Positions 18,669 through 28,860 of a stretch of DNA of 64,000 bases are shown one piece after another. The first letter of the stretch is position 1. The number at the start of each line of letters is the position of its first letter. A program made the position numbers and the translations under genes. Below the pieces are notes generated by a model. The model was not told the origin of the DNA. It did no database searches and worked only from the letters and a program-made list of their open reading frames with translations. This DNA is from Rodentibacter sp. JRC1 (GTDB taxonomy: Bacteria > Pseudomonadota > Gammaproteobacteria > Enterobacterales > Pasteurellaceae): NCBI RefSeq assembly GCF_020521555.1, contig NZ_BPWA01000001.1:2046001-2110000 (forward strand). The letters are read 5' to 3'.

Positions 18669-19362
18669 AATAAAACGGCGATGGCATTATTTAGCTTTGT
18701 TTAGTATGACACAATTTGCCTTTGCCGAACCGAACCAAAAAGATTTTTCCGTTCAAAATCAACCTTATTTACCTTCTGTAGATACGTTAAGATTTGAGGA
18801 CGGACGGGATTATTTTTCTTATCAGGAACCCATCAAACAACCTTTACGGGCGGACAAAAAAATTCGTATTCAATTCTTTTTTGATTATGATTGTCGAGTC
18901 TGTTCGTCTGCACTGGATATTTTGGAACTTTATGCTCAGATACGCCCTAATAAAATTGCCTTGGAACAATATCCTGTCGCTACGGCAGAAAGCCAATTTA
19001 GTGCAAGGGTATTTTATACTTTAAAAATGCTAAAAGCAGATGAGATGTCAAGTGTGCTGTTATTTGAGTCTTCGGAAAAATCTCGCTACGAAGAATTGGC
19101 TTCTTCCGCTAAAATTCTAAAATGGGCGGAAAAAAAGGGGCTTGATAAGCATACCTTTTCGCAAATAAAAAATTCGGATTCAGTGAAAGAGCAGGTGCAA
19201 GATGCCGTTGAATTAACGGAGGAATATGGGGTATTTACTTATCCTTATGTTGTTATTGGCGGTAAATATGTGCTTACTGCCAGCACACTTTATAATGATG
19301 ATTATGCCGTAGCGGTATTGGATTATTTAGTCGATAAATTAGAAAGGGAGCGTAAAAAATGA
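18661..19362 (+). CDS. Periplasmic DsbA-like thioredoxin-fold protein
   Basis: A 233-residue exported protein with a signal peptide ([22 protein letters not shown]) and a thioredoxin-type fold. A CxxC motif, CRVC, is at residues 78-81 after FFFDYD, and the cis-proline is in the segment [13 protein letters not shown]. The fold places it with DsbA-like oxidoreductases, but the sequence is divergent and the substrate is unknown. The ATG at 18661 lies inside the recJ stop region (8-base overlap) and the end overlaps mtnN by four bases, so it is translationally coupled to both. A TTG four codons upstream is a less likely start. Confidence 0.75.
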   Translation: MNKIKRRWHYLALFSMTQFAFAEPNQKDFSVQNQPYLPSVDTLRFEDGRDYFSYQEPIKQPLRADKKIRIQFFFDYDCRVCSSALDILELYAQIRPNKIALEQYPVATAESQFSARVFYTLKMLKADEMSSVLLFESSEKSRYEELASSAKILKWAEKKGLDKHTFSQIKNSDSVKEQVQDAVELTEEYGVFTYPYVVIGGKYVLTASTLYNDDYAVAVLDYLVDKLERERKK

Positions 19363-20048
19363 AAATCGGTATTGTCGGCGCAATGGCGCAAGAAGTTGAA
19401 ATTTTAGCCGGATTAATGGAAGATAAAACGGAAACTCGGGTTGCAAGTGCGGTCATTTTTGAAGGTAAAATTAATGGTAAAGATGTCGCCTTATTACAAT
19501 CGGGCATTGGTAAAGTGGCGGCAGCCCTAGGTACAACCGCCTTATTGCAACTCGCAAAACCGGATATGGTGATAAATACCGGTTCTGCAGGGGGAGTAGC
19601 AAAAGGGCTAAAAGTCGGCGATATCGTTATTTCTGATGAAACCCGCTATCATGATGCGGATGTCACGGCATTCGGTTATGAAAAAGGTCAACTTCCTGCT
19701 AATCCTGCGGCATTTTTATCGGATAAAAAATTGGCGGATTTAGCGCAAGAAATTGCGCAAGCACAAGGACAATCGGTAAAACGAGGTTTGATTTGTTCCG
19801 GTGATAGTTTTATCAATAGCGAAGAAAAAATCGAAGGTATTAAACTTAATTTTCCGGATGTAGTGGGCGTAGAAATGGAAGCAACCGCTATTGCGCAAGT
19901 ATGCTACGCTTTTAATGTGCCGTTTGTGGTAGTTCGAGCTATTTCTGATGCCGGAGATGGTGAGGCCGGTATGTCTTTTGACGAGTTTTTACCATTGGCG
20001 GCGAAACAGTCTTCGACATTAGTATTGGGCATGTTGGATAGATTGTAG
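19359..20048 (+). CDS. mtnN: 5'-methylthioadenosine / S-adenosylhomocysteine nucleosidase
   Basis: Hydrolyses MTA and SAH to adenine and a thioribose or ribosylhomocysteine, feeding methionine salvage and autoinducer-2 production. The length of 229 is normal. The catalytic Glu is in [14 protein letters not shown], the phosphorylase-fold signature is TGSAGG, the ribose contacts are in [12 protein letters not shown] and the catalytic Asp is in ISDAGDGEA. It overlaps the preceding gene by four bases (ATGA). An uptake sequence is inside near 19446. Confidence 0.96.
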   Translation: MKIGIVGAMAQEVEILAGLMEDKTETRVASAVIFEGKINGKDVALLQSGIGKVAAALGTTALLQLAKPDMVINTGSAGGVAKGLKVGDIVISDETRYHDADVTAFGYEKGQLPANPAAFLSDKKLADLAQEIAQAQGQSVKRGLICSGDSFINSEEKIEGIKLNFPDVVGVEMEATAIAQVCYAFNVPFVVVRAISDAGDGEAGMSFDEFLPLAAKQSSTLVLGMLDRL

Positions 20049-20073
20049 TTAATCGTTTATCAGGAGCAATGAG

Positions 20074-20745
20074 ATGGGAATGATCATTACCGTTGATGGC
20101 CCGAGTGGTGCAGGTAAAGGCACGCTGTGTTATGCTTTAGCTGAAAAACTCGGATATGCCTTACTGGATAGTGGAGCAATCTATCGTGTCACGGCGTTAG
20201 CAGCGTTGAAAAGTGCGGTCGATTTATCGGATGAATTGGCGTTAGCAGAATTGGCGCGTAGTTTAGATATTCAATTTATACCGGAAGATGGTGAAGTGAA
20301 AATTGTGTTGAATGGTGAGGATGTAAGCCGGTTAATTCGTACTCAGGAAGTGGCGGATGCAGCGTCAAAAGTTGCAGTTTTTCCGCAAGTTCGTGCCGCT
20401 TTATTGCAACTTCAACAAAATTTCGCCAAAAATGACGGACTGATTGCAGACGGGCGGGATATGGGAACAGTGGTGTTTCCGAATGCGCAAGTGAAGTTAT
20501 TTTTAGATGCTAGCGCGGAAGAACGTGCAAAAAGACGTTATAAACAGTTGCAAAATAACGGAATTAGTGGTAACTTTGCGCAGATTTTAGCCGAGATACA
20601 GGAACGCGATTTTCGGGATAGAAACCGTGAAGTTGCGCCTCTTAAACCGGCTGAAGATGCGTTGTTATTGGACAGCACAACATTGAGTATTGATGAAGTC
20701 ATTGCTCAAGCGTTGAATTATATTCGGCAGCGTACAAACAGTTAG
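20074..20745 (+). CDS. cmk: Cytidylate kinase
   Basis: Phosphorylates CMP and dCMP, 223 residues. The P-loop GPSGAGKGT is at the N-terminus, [11 protein letters not shown] follows in the middle, and the lid region [10 protein letters not shown] lies toward the end. An AGGAG ribosome site lies seven bases before the start. It stands directly before rpsA, as in many gammaproteobacteria. Confidence 0.96.
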   Translation: MGMIITVDGPSGAGKGTLCYALAEKLGYALLDSGAIYRVTALAALKSAVDLSDELALAELARSLDIQFIPEDGEVKIVLNGEDVSRLIRTQEVADAASKVAVFPQVRAALLQLQQNFAKNDGLIADGRDMGTVVFPNAQVKLFLDASAEERAKRRYKQLQNNGISGNFAQILAEIQERDFRDRNREVAPLKPAEDALLLDSTTLSIDEVIAQALNYIRQRTNS

Positions 20746-20787
20746 TTTTCGGTTTGTTCAAGGATGAATAAACATTTATTACCAACC

Positions 20788-20811
20788 CCACATATTATGG
20801 ATAAAATGTGG
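20788..20811 (+). promoter_or_regulatory. Leader hairpin upstream of rpsA
   Basis: CCACAT and ATGTGG form a 6-bp stem with a 12-base loop about 30 bases before the rpsA start. The rpsA ribosome site itself is weak (AAGAAG). In E. coli, structured rpsA leaders support autoregulation by S1; the same role here is inference. Confidence 0.4.
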
Positions 20812-20842
20812 ATGTTATTAACTTTTAAAGAAGATTATTTAT

Positions 20843-22492
20843 ATGTCAGAATCTTTTGCTCAACTTTTTGAAGAATCATTAAAAGGTCTTGAAACTCGTC
20901 AAGGTTCAATCGTTAGCGGTACTGTAGTAGCTATCCAAAAAGGTTTCGTACTCGTTGATGCCGGTTTAAAATCCGAATCTGCAATTCCGGTTGCTGAATT
21001 TTTAAATGCACAAGGTGAACTTGAAATTCAAGTTGGCGACACTGTGAATGTGGCATTAGACGCAGTTGAAGATGGTTTCGGCGAAACTAAACTTTCTCGT
21101 GAGAAAGCGGTTCGTCACGAATCTTGGATCGAATTAGAAAAAGCTTACGAAGATAAAGCGACCGTTATCGGTTTAGTCAACGGCAAAGTGAAAGGTGGTT
21201 TCACAGTTGAGTTAAACGGTGTTCGTGCATTCTTACCGGGTTCTTTAGTAGATACTCGTCCGGCTCGTGACGCAGATCATTTATTAGGTAAAGAACTAGA
21301 ATTTAAAGTAATTAAATTAGATCAAAAACGTAACAATGTGGTTGTTTCCCGTCGTGCGGTGATTGAGTCTGAAAATAGCCAAGAACGTGAACAAGTGTTA
21401 GAAAACCTTGTTGAAGGTTCAGAAGTTAAAGGTATCGTTAAAAACTTAACCGATTACGGTGCATTCGTAGATTTAGGTGGGGTTGACGGTTTATTACACA
21501 TTACTGATATGGCTTGGAAACGTGTTAAACATCCAAGCGAAATCGTAAATGTAGGTGATGAAGTAACAGTTAAAGTATTAAAATTCGACAAAGATCGTAC
21601 CCGTGTATCTTTAGGTTTAAAACAATTAGGTCAAGATCCTTGGGCTGCAATCGCTGAAAATCATCCTGTAAATAGCAAATTAACCGGTAAAGTAACTAAC
21701 TTAACCGACTACGGTTGTTTCGTCGAAATTTTAGATGGTGTTGAAGGTTTGGTTCACGTTTCTGAAATGGATTGGACTAATAAAAATATCCACCCGTCCA
21801 AAGTGGTTAGTTTAGGTGATACCGTTGAAGTTATGGTATTAGAAATTGATGAAGAACGTCGTCGTATTTCTTTAGGTTTAAAACAGTGCAAACCTAACCC
21901 TTGGACTCAGTTCGCTGAAACTCACAACAAAGGTGATAAAGTAACAGGTAAGATCAAATCTATCACTGATTTCGGTATCTTCATCGGTCTTGAAGGTGGT
22001 ATTGACGGTTTAGTACATTTATCTGATATTTCTTGGAATGTGTCAGGTGAAGAAGCGGTTCGTAACTATAAAAAAGGTGATGAAGTTTCTGCTGTAGTGT
22101 TAGCGGTAGATGCCGTTAAAGAACGTATTTCTTTAGGTATTAAACAACTTGAAGAAGATCCGTTTAATAACTTCATTTCAATCAACAAAAAAGGTGCGGT
22201 TGTTTCTGCAACTGTAGTTGAAGTAGATGCAAAAGGTGCTAAAGTTGAATTAATCGGTGGTGCTGAGGGTTACATTCGTACGTCTGACTTAACAAACGAA
22301 GTTGCAGTAGGCGATGTAGTGGAAGCTAAGTACACTGGTGTAGACCGTAAAGCCCGTATCGTTCATTTATCTGTAAAAGCGAAAGATCAAGCTGAAGAAG
22401 CGGCTGCAGTAGCAAGTGTGAATAACAAACAAGAAGAAGTTGCTATTCCAAATGCTATGGCTGAAGCATTCAAAGCAGCTAAAGGTGAATAA
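20843..22492 (+). CDS. rpsA: 30S ribosomal protein S1
   Basis: A 549-residue mRNA-binding ribosomal protein made of six S1 domains. Repeats are visible from the recurring pattern of [38 protein letters not shown] and [19 protein letters not shown], each followed by a conserved IS(L)GLKQ. E. coli S1 is 557 residues. Codon use looks highly biased toward GGT, CGT and AAA, as in other highly expressed genes. A strong terminator follows. Confidence 0.97.
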   Translation: MSESFAQLFEESLKGLETRQGSIVSGTVVAIQKGFVLVDAGLKSESAIPVAEFLNAQGELEIQVGDTVNVALDAVEDGFGETKLSREKAVRHESWIELEKAYEDKATVIGLVNGKVKGGFTVELNGVRAFLPGSLVDTRPARDADHLLGKELEFKVIKLDQKRNNVVVSRRAVIESENSQEREQVLENLVEGSEVKGIVKNLTDYGAFVDLGGVDGLLHITDMAWKRVKHPSEIVNVGDEVTVKVLKFDKDRTRVSLGLKQLGQDPWAAIAENHPVNSKLTGKVTNLTDYGCFVEILDGVEGLVHVSEMDWTNKNIHPSKVVSLGDTVEVMVLEIDEERRRISLGLKQCKPNPWTQFAETHNKGDKVTGKIKSITDFGIFIGLEGGIDGLVHLSDISWNVSGEEAVRNYKKGDEVSAVVLAVDAVKERISLGIKQLEEDPFNNFISINKKGAVVSATVVEVDAKGAKVELIGGAEGYIRTSDLTNEVAVGDVVEAKYTGVDRKARIVHLSVKAKDQAEEAAAVASVNNKQEEVAIPNAMAEAFKAAKGE

Positions 22493-22506
22493 TTAATTTA
22501 TTCGGT

Positions 22507-22535
22507 AAGGCTGGGTAAATCCCAGCCTTTTTTTT
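22507..22535 (+). terminator. Intrinsic terminator after rpsA
   Basis: AAGGCTGGG / CCCAGCCTT with a TAAAT loop, followed by eight Ts. Confidence 0.95.
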
Positions 22536-22542
22536 AAAAGGG

Positions 22543-22584
22543 CTATTAATAATTTATCGTTGTAAAATAATGAATTATTAATAG
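22543..22584. promoter_or_regulatory. Perfect 12-bp inverted repeat upstream of ihfB
   Basis: CTATTAATAATT (22543-22554) and AATTATTAATAG (22573-22584) are exact inverted repeats 18 bases apart, 52 bases before the ihfB start. It may be an operator or a site for IHF autoregulation; its function is inferred only from position. Confidence 0.45.
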
Positions 22585-22635
22585 GTCTTATTGTCGTAAG
22601 TGAACACATTGATAGGATAACAAAGGAGAAATACG

Positions 22636-22920
22636 ATGACGAAATCAGAACTTATCGAAAATTTATCCGCCAAGCATCCCTCTTTATCAGCAAAGGAAGT
22701 TGAAGGCATCGTAAAAGATATTTTAGAGCTCATAGCTCAATCATTAGAAGAAGCTAATCGCGTAGAAATTAGAGGCTTTGGAAGTTTCTCGCTTCACTAC
22801 CGCCAACCTCGTTTAGGTAGAAATCCGAAGACGGGTGAGACTGTAAAATTAGAAGCAAAATGTGTACCCCATTTTAAAGCCGGTAAAGAACTAAAAGAAA
22901 GGGTAGATGTATTCGCTTGA
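22636..22920 (+). CDS. ihfB: Integration host factor beta subunit
   Basis: A small HU/IHF-family DNA-bending protein, 94 residues, which dimerises with IhfA. The family signature [24 protein letters not shown] is intact, including the intercalating proline of the beta arm in GRNPKTG. An AAGGAGAAA ribosome site precedes it. It begins a forward block with lapA, lapB, pyrF and yciH. Confidence 0.96.
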   Translation: MTKSELIENLSAKHPSLSAKEVEGIVKDILELIAQSLEEANRVEIRGFGSFSLHYRQPRLGRNPKTGETVKLEAKCVPHFKAGKELKERVDVFA

Positions 22921-23002
22921 GAATAATGAAATAGCGGCACTTAGTGTCGTTTTTCATAGGAAATTTTGGCATAATAGAAAAAATTTTCTTAAAGGATTAT
23001 CT

Positions 23003-23302
23003 ATGATTAAGTACATTTTGGGGGTTATTATTGTTTTGGCTATCGTGCTTGTTGCAGTTACGGTAGGAGCAAATAATGATCAAATTATCACTTTCAATTA
23101 TATTGTTGCAGAAAGCCAATTCCAACTTTCAACACTCGTTGCAATTTTATTCGGATTAGGACTAATTTTAGGTTGGCTTATTACCGGTTTTTTCTATTTA
23201 AAGTTGAAACTCAAAAATATGTCCTTGAATCGCCAAATTAAGCGTCAAACTTTACAAATTAATGAATTAACGACAACGCGTGATAAGGCTAAGGCTGAAT
23301 AA
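23003..23302 (+). CDS. lapA: Lipopolysaccharide assembly protein LapA
   Basis: A 99-residue inner-membrane protein (DUF1049) with two hydrophobic segments, IKYILGVIIVLAIVLVAVTV and STLVAILFGLGLILGWLITG, then a short charged helix (KLKLKNMSLNRQIKRQ). With LapB it adjusts LpxC turnover and so LPS synthesis. The start at 23003 has AAAGGA before it. A longer in-frame start at 22907 would overlap ihfB and adds a stretch unlike the family. It overlaps lapB by one base. Confidence 0.92.
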   Translation: MIKYILGVIIVLAIVLVAVTVGANNDQIITFNYIVAESQFQLSTLVAILFGLGLILGWLITGFFYLKLKLKNMSLNRQIKRQTLQINELTTTRDKAKAE

Positions 23303-24492
23303 TGCTTGAATTACTCTTTCTGCTTTTGCCTATTGCTGCAGCTTATGGTTGGTATATGGGGCAGCGTAGCGCAAAAAAAGATCAGGAAGATATTAGCAAC
23401 AAACTCTCCCGTGATTATGTCACGGGTGTCAATTTTTTACTTTCTAACCAAACCGATAAAGCAGTTGACTTGTTTTTGAATATATTGCAAAAACAAGAAA
23501 CTGAAAACGAAATAGAAGGTCACTCTCAATTTGAAGCTGAACTCACCCTAGGTAATTTATTTCGTTCTCGTGGTGAAGTCGATCGCGCACTCCGTATTCA
23601 TCAAGCTCTTGATCGCAGTCCTCATTATTCTTTTGAACAAAAATTGCTTGCAAAGCAACAGCTTGCTCGTGATTTTATGACCATTGGTTTTTTTGATCGA
23701 GCTGAAAATCTTTATATTTTATTAGTTGATGAACCTGAATTTGCTCAAAATGCATTACAGCAACTTTTACTGATTTATCAAAAAACAAAAGAATGGAAAA
23801 AGGCGGTTAATATTGCTGAAAAACTCGCTAAAATTAGTCCGCAAGAAAATAATATTGAATTAGCACAGTGCTATTGTGAATACGCCCAAAGTTTAACTGC
23901 TGAAAGTGCGGTTGAAAAACGTGGTATTTTACAAAAAGCCCTTCTTGTATCTTCAACTTGTGTTAGAGCTTCTATATTGTTAGCAGATTTAAATATTCAA
24001 GAAAAAGCATATCAACGAGCGATTAAAACATTGGAAAATGTACTTCATCAAAATTCTGATTATATTGGTGAAGTACTATCAACGTTAAAGCATTGTTATG
24101 AGGCATTGAATCAGATTGAAAATTTTGAATTATTTTTAATTCGTGCCGGTCAACAAGTAAAAAATGATGATGTTGATTTAGTATTAGCCGAATTGATTGA
24201 AGAAAAAGACGGTAAATCCGCAGCACAAGCTAAACTTTACCAACAATTAACGAAAAAGCCGAGTACACTTATTTTTCACCGTTTTATTCAATATCAAATT
24301 GATGATGCAGAAGAAGGCAGAGGAAAGGAAAGTCTTATCTTACTTCATAAAATGGTGGGAGAGAGAATCAAACAGAGCGCAGCTTATCGCTGTTCAAACT
24401 GCGGTTATCAAATTCACAAATTACTTTGGAATTGCCCATCTTGCCGTCATTGGGAAAGTATTAAACCATTGTCTTCACAAGAACATAATTAA
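23302..24492 (+). CDS. lapB: Lipopolysaccharide assembly protein LapB (YciM)
   Basis: A 396-residue cytoplasm-facing protein tethered by one N-terminal membrane helix (LELLFLLLPIAAAYGWYMG). A long run of tetratricopeptide repeats follows, and the protein ends with a rubredoxin-like metal knuckle: CSNC and CPSC at the C-terminus. It recruits FtsH to degrade LpxC, keeping LPS and phospholipid synthesis in balance. It is translationally coupled to lapA through a one-base overlap. Confidence 0.95.
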   Translation: MLELLFLLLPIAAAYGWYMGQRSAKKDQEDISNKLSRDYVTGVNFLLSNQTDKAVDLFLNILQKQETENEIEGHSQFEAELTLGNLFRSRGEVDRALRIHQALDRSPHYSFEQKLLAKQQLARDFMTIGFFDRAENLYILLVDEPEFAQNALQQLLLIYQKTKEWKKAVNIAEKLAKISPQENNIELAQCYCEYAQSLTAESAVEKRGILQKALLVSSTCVRASILLADLNIQEKAYQRAIKTLENVLHQNSDYIGEVLSTLKHCYEALNQIENFELFLIRAGQQVKNDDVDLVLAELIEEKDGKSAAQAKLYQQLTKKPSTLIFHRFIQYQIDDAEEGRGKESLILLHKMVGERIKQSAAYRCSNCGYQIHKLLWNCPSCRHWESIKPLSSQEHN

Positions 24493-24516
24493 AAGATACA
24501 CAGAGAGGTAAAAATT

Positions 24517-25209
24517 ATGACTAATAAAGTTATTGTCGCCCTTGATTATGAAACGGAAGCGGAAGCGCTTGCACTAGTTGATCAAATTGATCCTAGCTTA
24601 TGTCGTTTAAAAGTCGGAAAAGAGATGTTTACGACTCTCGGGACAAATTTTGTTAAACAACTCCATCAACGTGATTTTGACGTATTTCTTGATTTAAAAT
24701 TCCACGATATTCCAAATACAGTGGCAAGAGCGGTACGTTCAGCTGCTGATTTAGGCGTATGGATGGTGGACGTGCATGCAAGTGGCGGTTTAAAAATGAT
24801 GGAAGAGGCGAAAAAAATTCTTGAGCCTTATGGTAAAGATGCGCCACTTTTGATTGCCGTAACGGTTTTAACCAGTATGGAAGATTTAGATTTATTGCAA
24901 ATTGGTATTAATGCCTCACCAATGGAACAAGTACTACGTCTTGCTCATTTAACTCAACGCGCAGGATTAGACGGTGTGGTTTGCTCTCCGCAAGAGGTTG
25001 AAATTTTACGTAATACTTGTGGTTCGAACTTTAAATTGGTTACACCGGGAATTCGCCCTATTGGTGCGGATTTTGGGGATCAACGCCGAGTAATGACGCC
25101 GGCAGCTGCGATTCGTTCCGGTTCGGACTATTTAGTCATTGGCCGTCCGATCACACAGGCTGAAAATCCGGCAGAAGTGCTTCGCTCAATTAAGGCTTCA
25201 ATTGAATAA
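24517..25209 (+). CDS. pyrF: Orotidine 5'-phosphate decarboxylase
   Basis: Last step of UMP synthesis, 230 residues. The catalytic Asp/Lys block [11 protein letters not shown] is at about residues 60-70 and the phosphate-binding VIGRPITQA near the end. It has a GAGAGG ribosome site and lies 24 bases after lapB. It is followed by yciH after five bases, the usual pyrF-yciH pair. Confidence 0.97.
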   Translation: MTNKVIVALDYETEAEALALVDQIDPSLCRLKVGKEMFTTLGTNFVKQLHQRDFDVFLDLKFHDIPNTVARAVRSAADLGVWMVDVHASGGLKMMEEAKKILEPYGKDAPLLIAVTVLTSMEDLDLLQIGINASPMEQVLRLAHLTQRAGLDGVVCSPQEVEILRNTCGSNFKLVTPGIRPIGADFGDQRRVMTPAAAIRSGSDYLVIGRPITQAENPAEVLRSIKASIE

Positions 25210-25214
25210 TAGTT

Positions 25215-25535
25215 ATGTCGGATTCTATTTTGGTCTATTCCACAGAAAGTGGGCGTATTAAACAAGAAAAAGTACAATCATCACGTCCTAAAGGAGACGG
25301 CATTGTTCGTATTCAAAAGCAGACAAGCGGTAGAAAAGGAGCCGGTGTTTCAGTCATTACAGGATTGGAACTTCCTGATGATGAATTGAAGAAACTTGCA
25401 GCAGAATTGAAGAAACGTTGCGGTTGTGGCGGTTCTATAAAAAACGGAGTAATTGAAATTCAAGGTGAAAAAAGGGATCTGCTTAAAACTTTATTAGAGG
25501 CAAAGGGATTTGTTGTCAAATTAGCCGGCGGCTGA
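25215..25535 (+). CDS. yciH: SUI1/eIF1-like translation factor YciH
   Basis: A 106-residue protein with the SUI1 (eIF1) fold: GRKGAGVSVITGLEL, LKKRCGCGGSIKNGVIEIQG and GF at the C-terminus. Bacterial YciH proteins are implicated in start-site fidelity; this is family knowledge. It is coupled to pyrF and followed by a terminator. Confidence 0.93.
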   Translation: MSDSILVYSTESGRIKQEKVQSSRPKGDGIVRIQKQTSGRKGAGVSVITGLELPDDELKKLAAELKKRCGCGGSIKNGVIEIQGEKRDLLKTLLEAKGFVVKLAGG

Positions 25536-25556
25536 TTGATATGCTTATAAGAGGGA

Positions 25557-25582
25557 AATACCGAGCATTGCTCGGTATTTTT
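25557..25582 (+). terminator. Intrinsic terminator after yciH
   Basis: AATACCGAGCA / TGCTCGGTATT with a one-base loop, then TTTG. It also fits the minus-strand gene that ends at 25584. Confidence 0.85.
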
Positions 25583-25583
25583 G

Positions 25584-25925
25584 TTAGTGCCAATATGCCA
25601 ATAACATTGCTCCAATGAAGCAACTTAGAGCAAGAATAAAAAAGTGCGGTCGATTTTTCGATTGTTTTTTGCTGAAAAATTTTGCCGCGAAAATAATGTA
25701 TAACACTAATAGCCCCATCTTTCCAATCAGCCATAAAGGAAGTTCAAATTGCCAAAGAGAGAGGATATAAACGCCACTGGCAAGTAATACTGTGTCGCTG
25801 ATATGAGGTAAAATCTTTAGTAATTTTACGGCTCGCCAATCTTTATGGGTTAATTGCATAAACGCACGAATGACTAATAAGCTTAAACTTAAAAATGCAA
25901 ATAAAATGTGTAGGTTAATTAACAT
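25584..25925 (-). CDS. SirB2-family membrane protein
   Basis: A 113-residue integral membrane protein with four hydrophobic segments, beginning LINLHILFAFLSLSLLVIRA and containing LPHISDTVLLASGVY. It fits the SirB family, named for an invasion-gene regulator in Salmonella, whose biochemical role is unknown. It lies nine bases downstream of the FkbM-type gene on the same strand and may be cotranscribed with it. An uptake sequence is inside near 25642. Confidence 0.8.
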   Translation of the reverse strand: MLINLHILFAFLSLSLLVIRAFMQLTHKDWRAVKLLKILPHISDTVLLASGVYILSLWQFELPLWLIGKMGLLVLYIIFAAKFFSKKQSKNRPHFFILALSCFIGAMLLAYWH

Positions 25926-25933
25926 AGCTACCC

Positions 25934-26780
<847 letters not shown>

Positions 26781-26804
26781 TATTTAATCCTATAATTTTA
26801 AGAA

Positions 26805-26829
26805 AAGGCTTAGTTTAGCACTAAGCCTT
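26805..26829 (-). terminator. Terminator after ettA
   Basis: AAGGCTTAGT / ACTAAGCCTT, a 10-bp stem in the gap between ettA and the FkbM-type gene. On the minus strand TTTTCTT follows. Confidence 0.8.
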
Positions 26830-26838
26830 ATTAATAAA

Positions 26839-28509
26839 TTATTTCGCAATCCGTTTATATTTAATACGGTGCGGTTGAACGGCATCAGCTCCAAGGGTTT
26901 TCTTTTTCCATTCCTCGTAGTCGGAGAAGTTGCCTTCGTAGAAAGTAACTTTGCCTTCATCGCCGTAATCCAAAATGTGGGTAGCGATACGGTCTAAGAA
27001 CCAGCGGTCGTGGGAGATCACCATTGCACAGCCCGGAAATTCTAAGATCGCATTTTCTAGGGCTCGTAAGGTTTCCACGTCAAGATCGTTGGTTGGTTCG
27101 TCTAATAACAACACATTACCACCACGTTGCAAAAGTTTGGCAAGGTGTAAACGCCCACGTTCACCGCCCGAAAGTTCGCCCACCCGTTTTTGTTGATCGA
27201 CCCCTTTGAAGTTAAAACGCCCTACATAGGCACGGCTTGGGATTTCAAAGTTGCCAATAGTGAGCACATCTTGCCCGTTAGAGACTTCTTCCCAGACGGT
27301 TTTTTTGTCGTCCATTGCATCACGGAACTGATCCACAGAAGCCAACACTACCGTTTCACCAAGGGTAATTGAACCGTTGTCGGGCTGTTCTTTGCCTGAA
27401 AGCATACGGAAAAGGGTGGATTTCCCCGCACCGTTTGCCCCGATAATACCGACAATCGCCCCTTTGGGAATGGAGAAGGAAAGATCGTCAATTAACGTGC
27501 GGTCGCCGTAGGACTTGGTTAAGTTTTGCACCTCAATTACTTTATCGCCTAAGCGTGGGCCGGGTGGAATAAAGAGTTCATTGGTTTCGTTGCGTTTTTG
27601 GTATTCGCCTGAATTGAGTTCATCAAAACGTGCCATACGAGCCTTGCTTTTCGCTTGGCGACCTTTTGGATTTTGGCGTACCCATTCTAATTCTTTAGCG
27701 ATGGATTTTTGGCGGGCGGATTCAGCCGCTTGTTCTTGTTCAAGGCGTTTTTCTTTTTGTTCTAGCCAAGAAGAATAGTTACCCTCCCACGGAATGCCCT
27801 CGCCACGGTCAAGCTCTAAAATCCAACCTGCGACATTATCTAAGAAGTAACGGTCGTGGGTAATCGCCACGACAGTCCCTTCATAATCGTGTAAGAAACG
27901 CTCAAGCCACGCCACTGATTCTGCATCCAAGTGGTTGGTTGGCTCGTCTAACAATAACATATCGGGCTTTTCAAGTAATAAACGGCAAAGAGCGACACGG
28001 CGGCGTTCGCCCCCTGAAAGATGCTCAATTTTTGCCTCCCAATCGGGCAAACGCAGTGCATCAGCGGCACGTTCAAGCTGATTGTCTAAATTATGCCCAT
28101 CGTGAGCTTGGATAATCGCTTCTAAGTTAGCTTGTTCGGCAGCAAGTTTGTCGAAATCCGCATCAGGATCGGCATAAAGTGCGTAAACTTCATCAAGGCG
28201 AGTGAGAGCATTTTTTACCTCAGAGACCGCTTCCTCAACCGCTTCACGCACGGTTTGGGTTGGCTCAAGTTTTGGTTCTTGCGGAAGATAGCCGATTTTA
28301 ATCCCCGGCTGTGGGCGTGCTTCGCCCTCAAATTCTTTATCAACCCCTGCCATAATGCGAAGTAGGGTCGATTTCCCTGCTCCGTTTAAACCAAGCACCC
28401 CGATTTTTGCGCCGGGGAAAAAGCTCAGTGAAATATCTTTTAAAATGTGTCGCTTCGGTGGAACAACCTTGCCGACACGGTGCATTGTATATACAAATTG
28501 CGTGGACAT
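26839..28509 (-). CDS. ettA: Energy-dependent translational throttle protein EttA (ABC-F)
   Basis: A soluble ABC-F ATPase of 556 residues that binds the ribosomal E site and gates the first elongation step according to ADP/ATP ratio. Two ABC domains are complete: Walker A GLNGAGKST and GANGAGKST, signatures LSGGERRR and LSGGERGR, Walker B LLLDEPTNHLD and LLLDEPTNDLD. The linker between them is charged, with the arm insertion typical of EttA. An uptake sequence lies just upstream near 28532. Codon use has more GC-ending codons than the neighbours. Confidence 0.96.
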   Translation of the reverse strand: MSTQFVYTMHRVGKVVPPKRHILKDISLSFFPGAKIGVLGLNGAGKSTLLRIMAGVDKEFEGEARPQPGIKIGYLPQEPKLEPTQTVREAVEEAVSEVKNALTRLDEVYALYADPDADFDKLAAEQANLEAIIQAHDGHNLDNQLERAADALRLPDWEAKIEHLSGGERRRVALCRLLLEKPDMLLLDEPTNHLDAESVAWLERFLHDYEGTVVAITHDRYFLDNVAGWILELDRGEGIPWEGNYSSWLEQKEKRLEQEQAAESARQKSIAKELEWVRQNPKGRQAKSKARMARFDELNSGEYQKRNETNELFIPPGPRLGDKVIEVQNLTKSYGDRTLIDDLSFSIPKGAIVGIIGANGAGKSTLFRMLSGKEQPDNGSITLGETVVLASVDQFRDAMDDKKTVWEEVSNGQDVLTIGNFEIPSRAYVGRFNFKGVDQQKRVGELSGGERGRLHLAKLLQRGGNVLLLDEPTNDLDVETLRALENAILEFPGCAMVISHDRWFLDRIATHILDYGDEGKVTFYEGNFSDYEEWKKKTLGADAVQPHRIKYKRIAK

Positions 28510-28592
28510 AATTACCTTTTTTATTAGTTAAAAAGTGCGGTCATTTTACTTGAAGTTTATTAATTTGCCTAACATTCCAAAAATTTTTAGGC

Positions 28593-28690
28593 AAAAAAAA
28601 CCACCCGAATCGGGTGGTAGGAAAGTAGTTTAGCTATATTTATGATTATTTATTTAGGAACTTTATGAATATCAAGCAATCACTTGACGG
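28593..28690 (-). ncRNA. Candidate small RNA, possibly FnrS-like
   Basis: The 351 bases between ettA and the next gene hold a strong minus-strand terminator with no gene before it: CCACCCGA / TCGGGTGG (28601-28617) followed by eight Ts (28600-28593). About 100 bases upstream is a TATTAT -10 element (minus strand, 28702-28697), so a transcript of roughly 98 bases starting near 28690 is predicted. Its 5' end reads CCGTCAAGTGATTG. As I remember E. coli FnrS, that RNA has CGTCAAGCGATGG near its 5' end. An FNR-like box lies about 60 bases upstream of the predicted start. The -35 region is poor. The predicted RNA is AU-rich and unstructured between the 5' part and the terminator. Confidence 0.5.
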
Positions 28691-28743
28691 AGCGGGATAA
28701 TACAGAAAATTTTTTGATGAGAAAACCGTGATAAAACAATTGT

Positions 28744-28757
28744 TTGATATATGTCAA
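28744..28757. promoter_or_regulatory. FNR-like box between the candidate sRNA and the metal-export genes
   Basis: TTGATATATGTCAA matches the FNR consensus TTGAT-N4-ATCAA at 9 of 10 defined positions. Its centre is about 60 bases from the predicted sRNA start (close to the class I position) and 110 bases before the TTG of the DUF1007 gene on the other side, so it could serve either direction. Confidence 0.5.
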
Positions 28758-28860
28758 AAAAATTGAGAGATATTTTCATTTTTAATTAAAAGAAATCAAG
28801 AAATTGATTGTGGTAGAATGCCCCACTTTGGTGTGAATATAAATAATAAAGGAGGATTCA

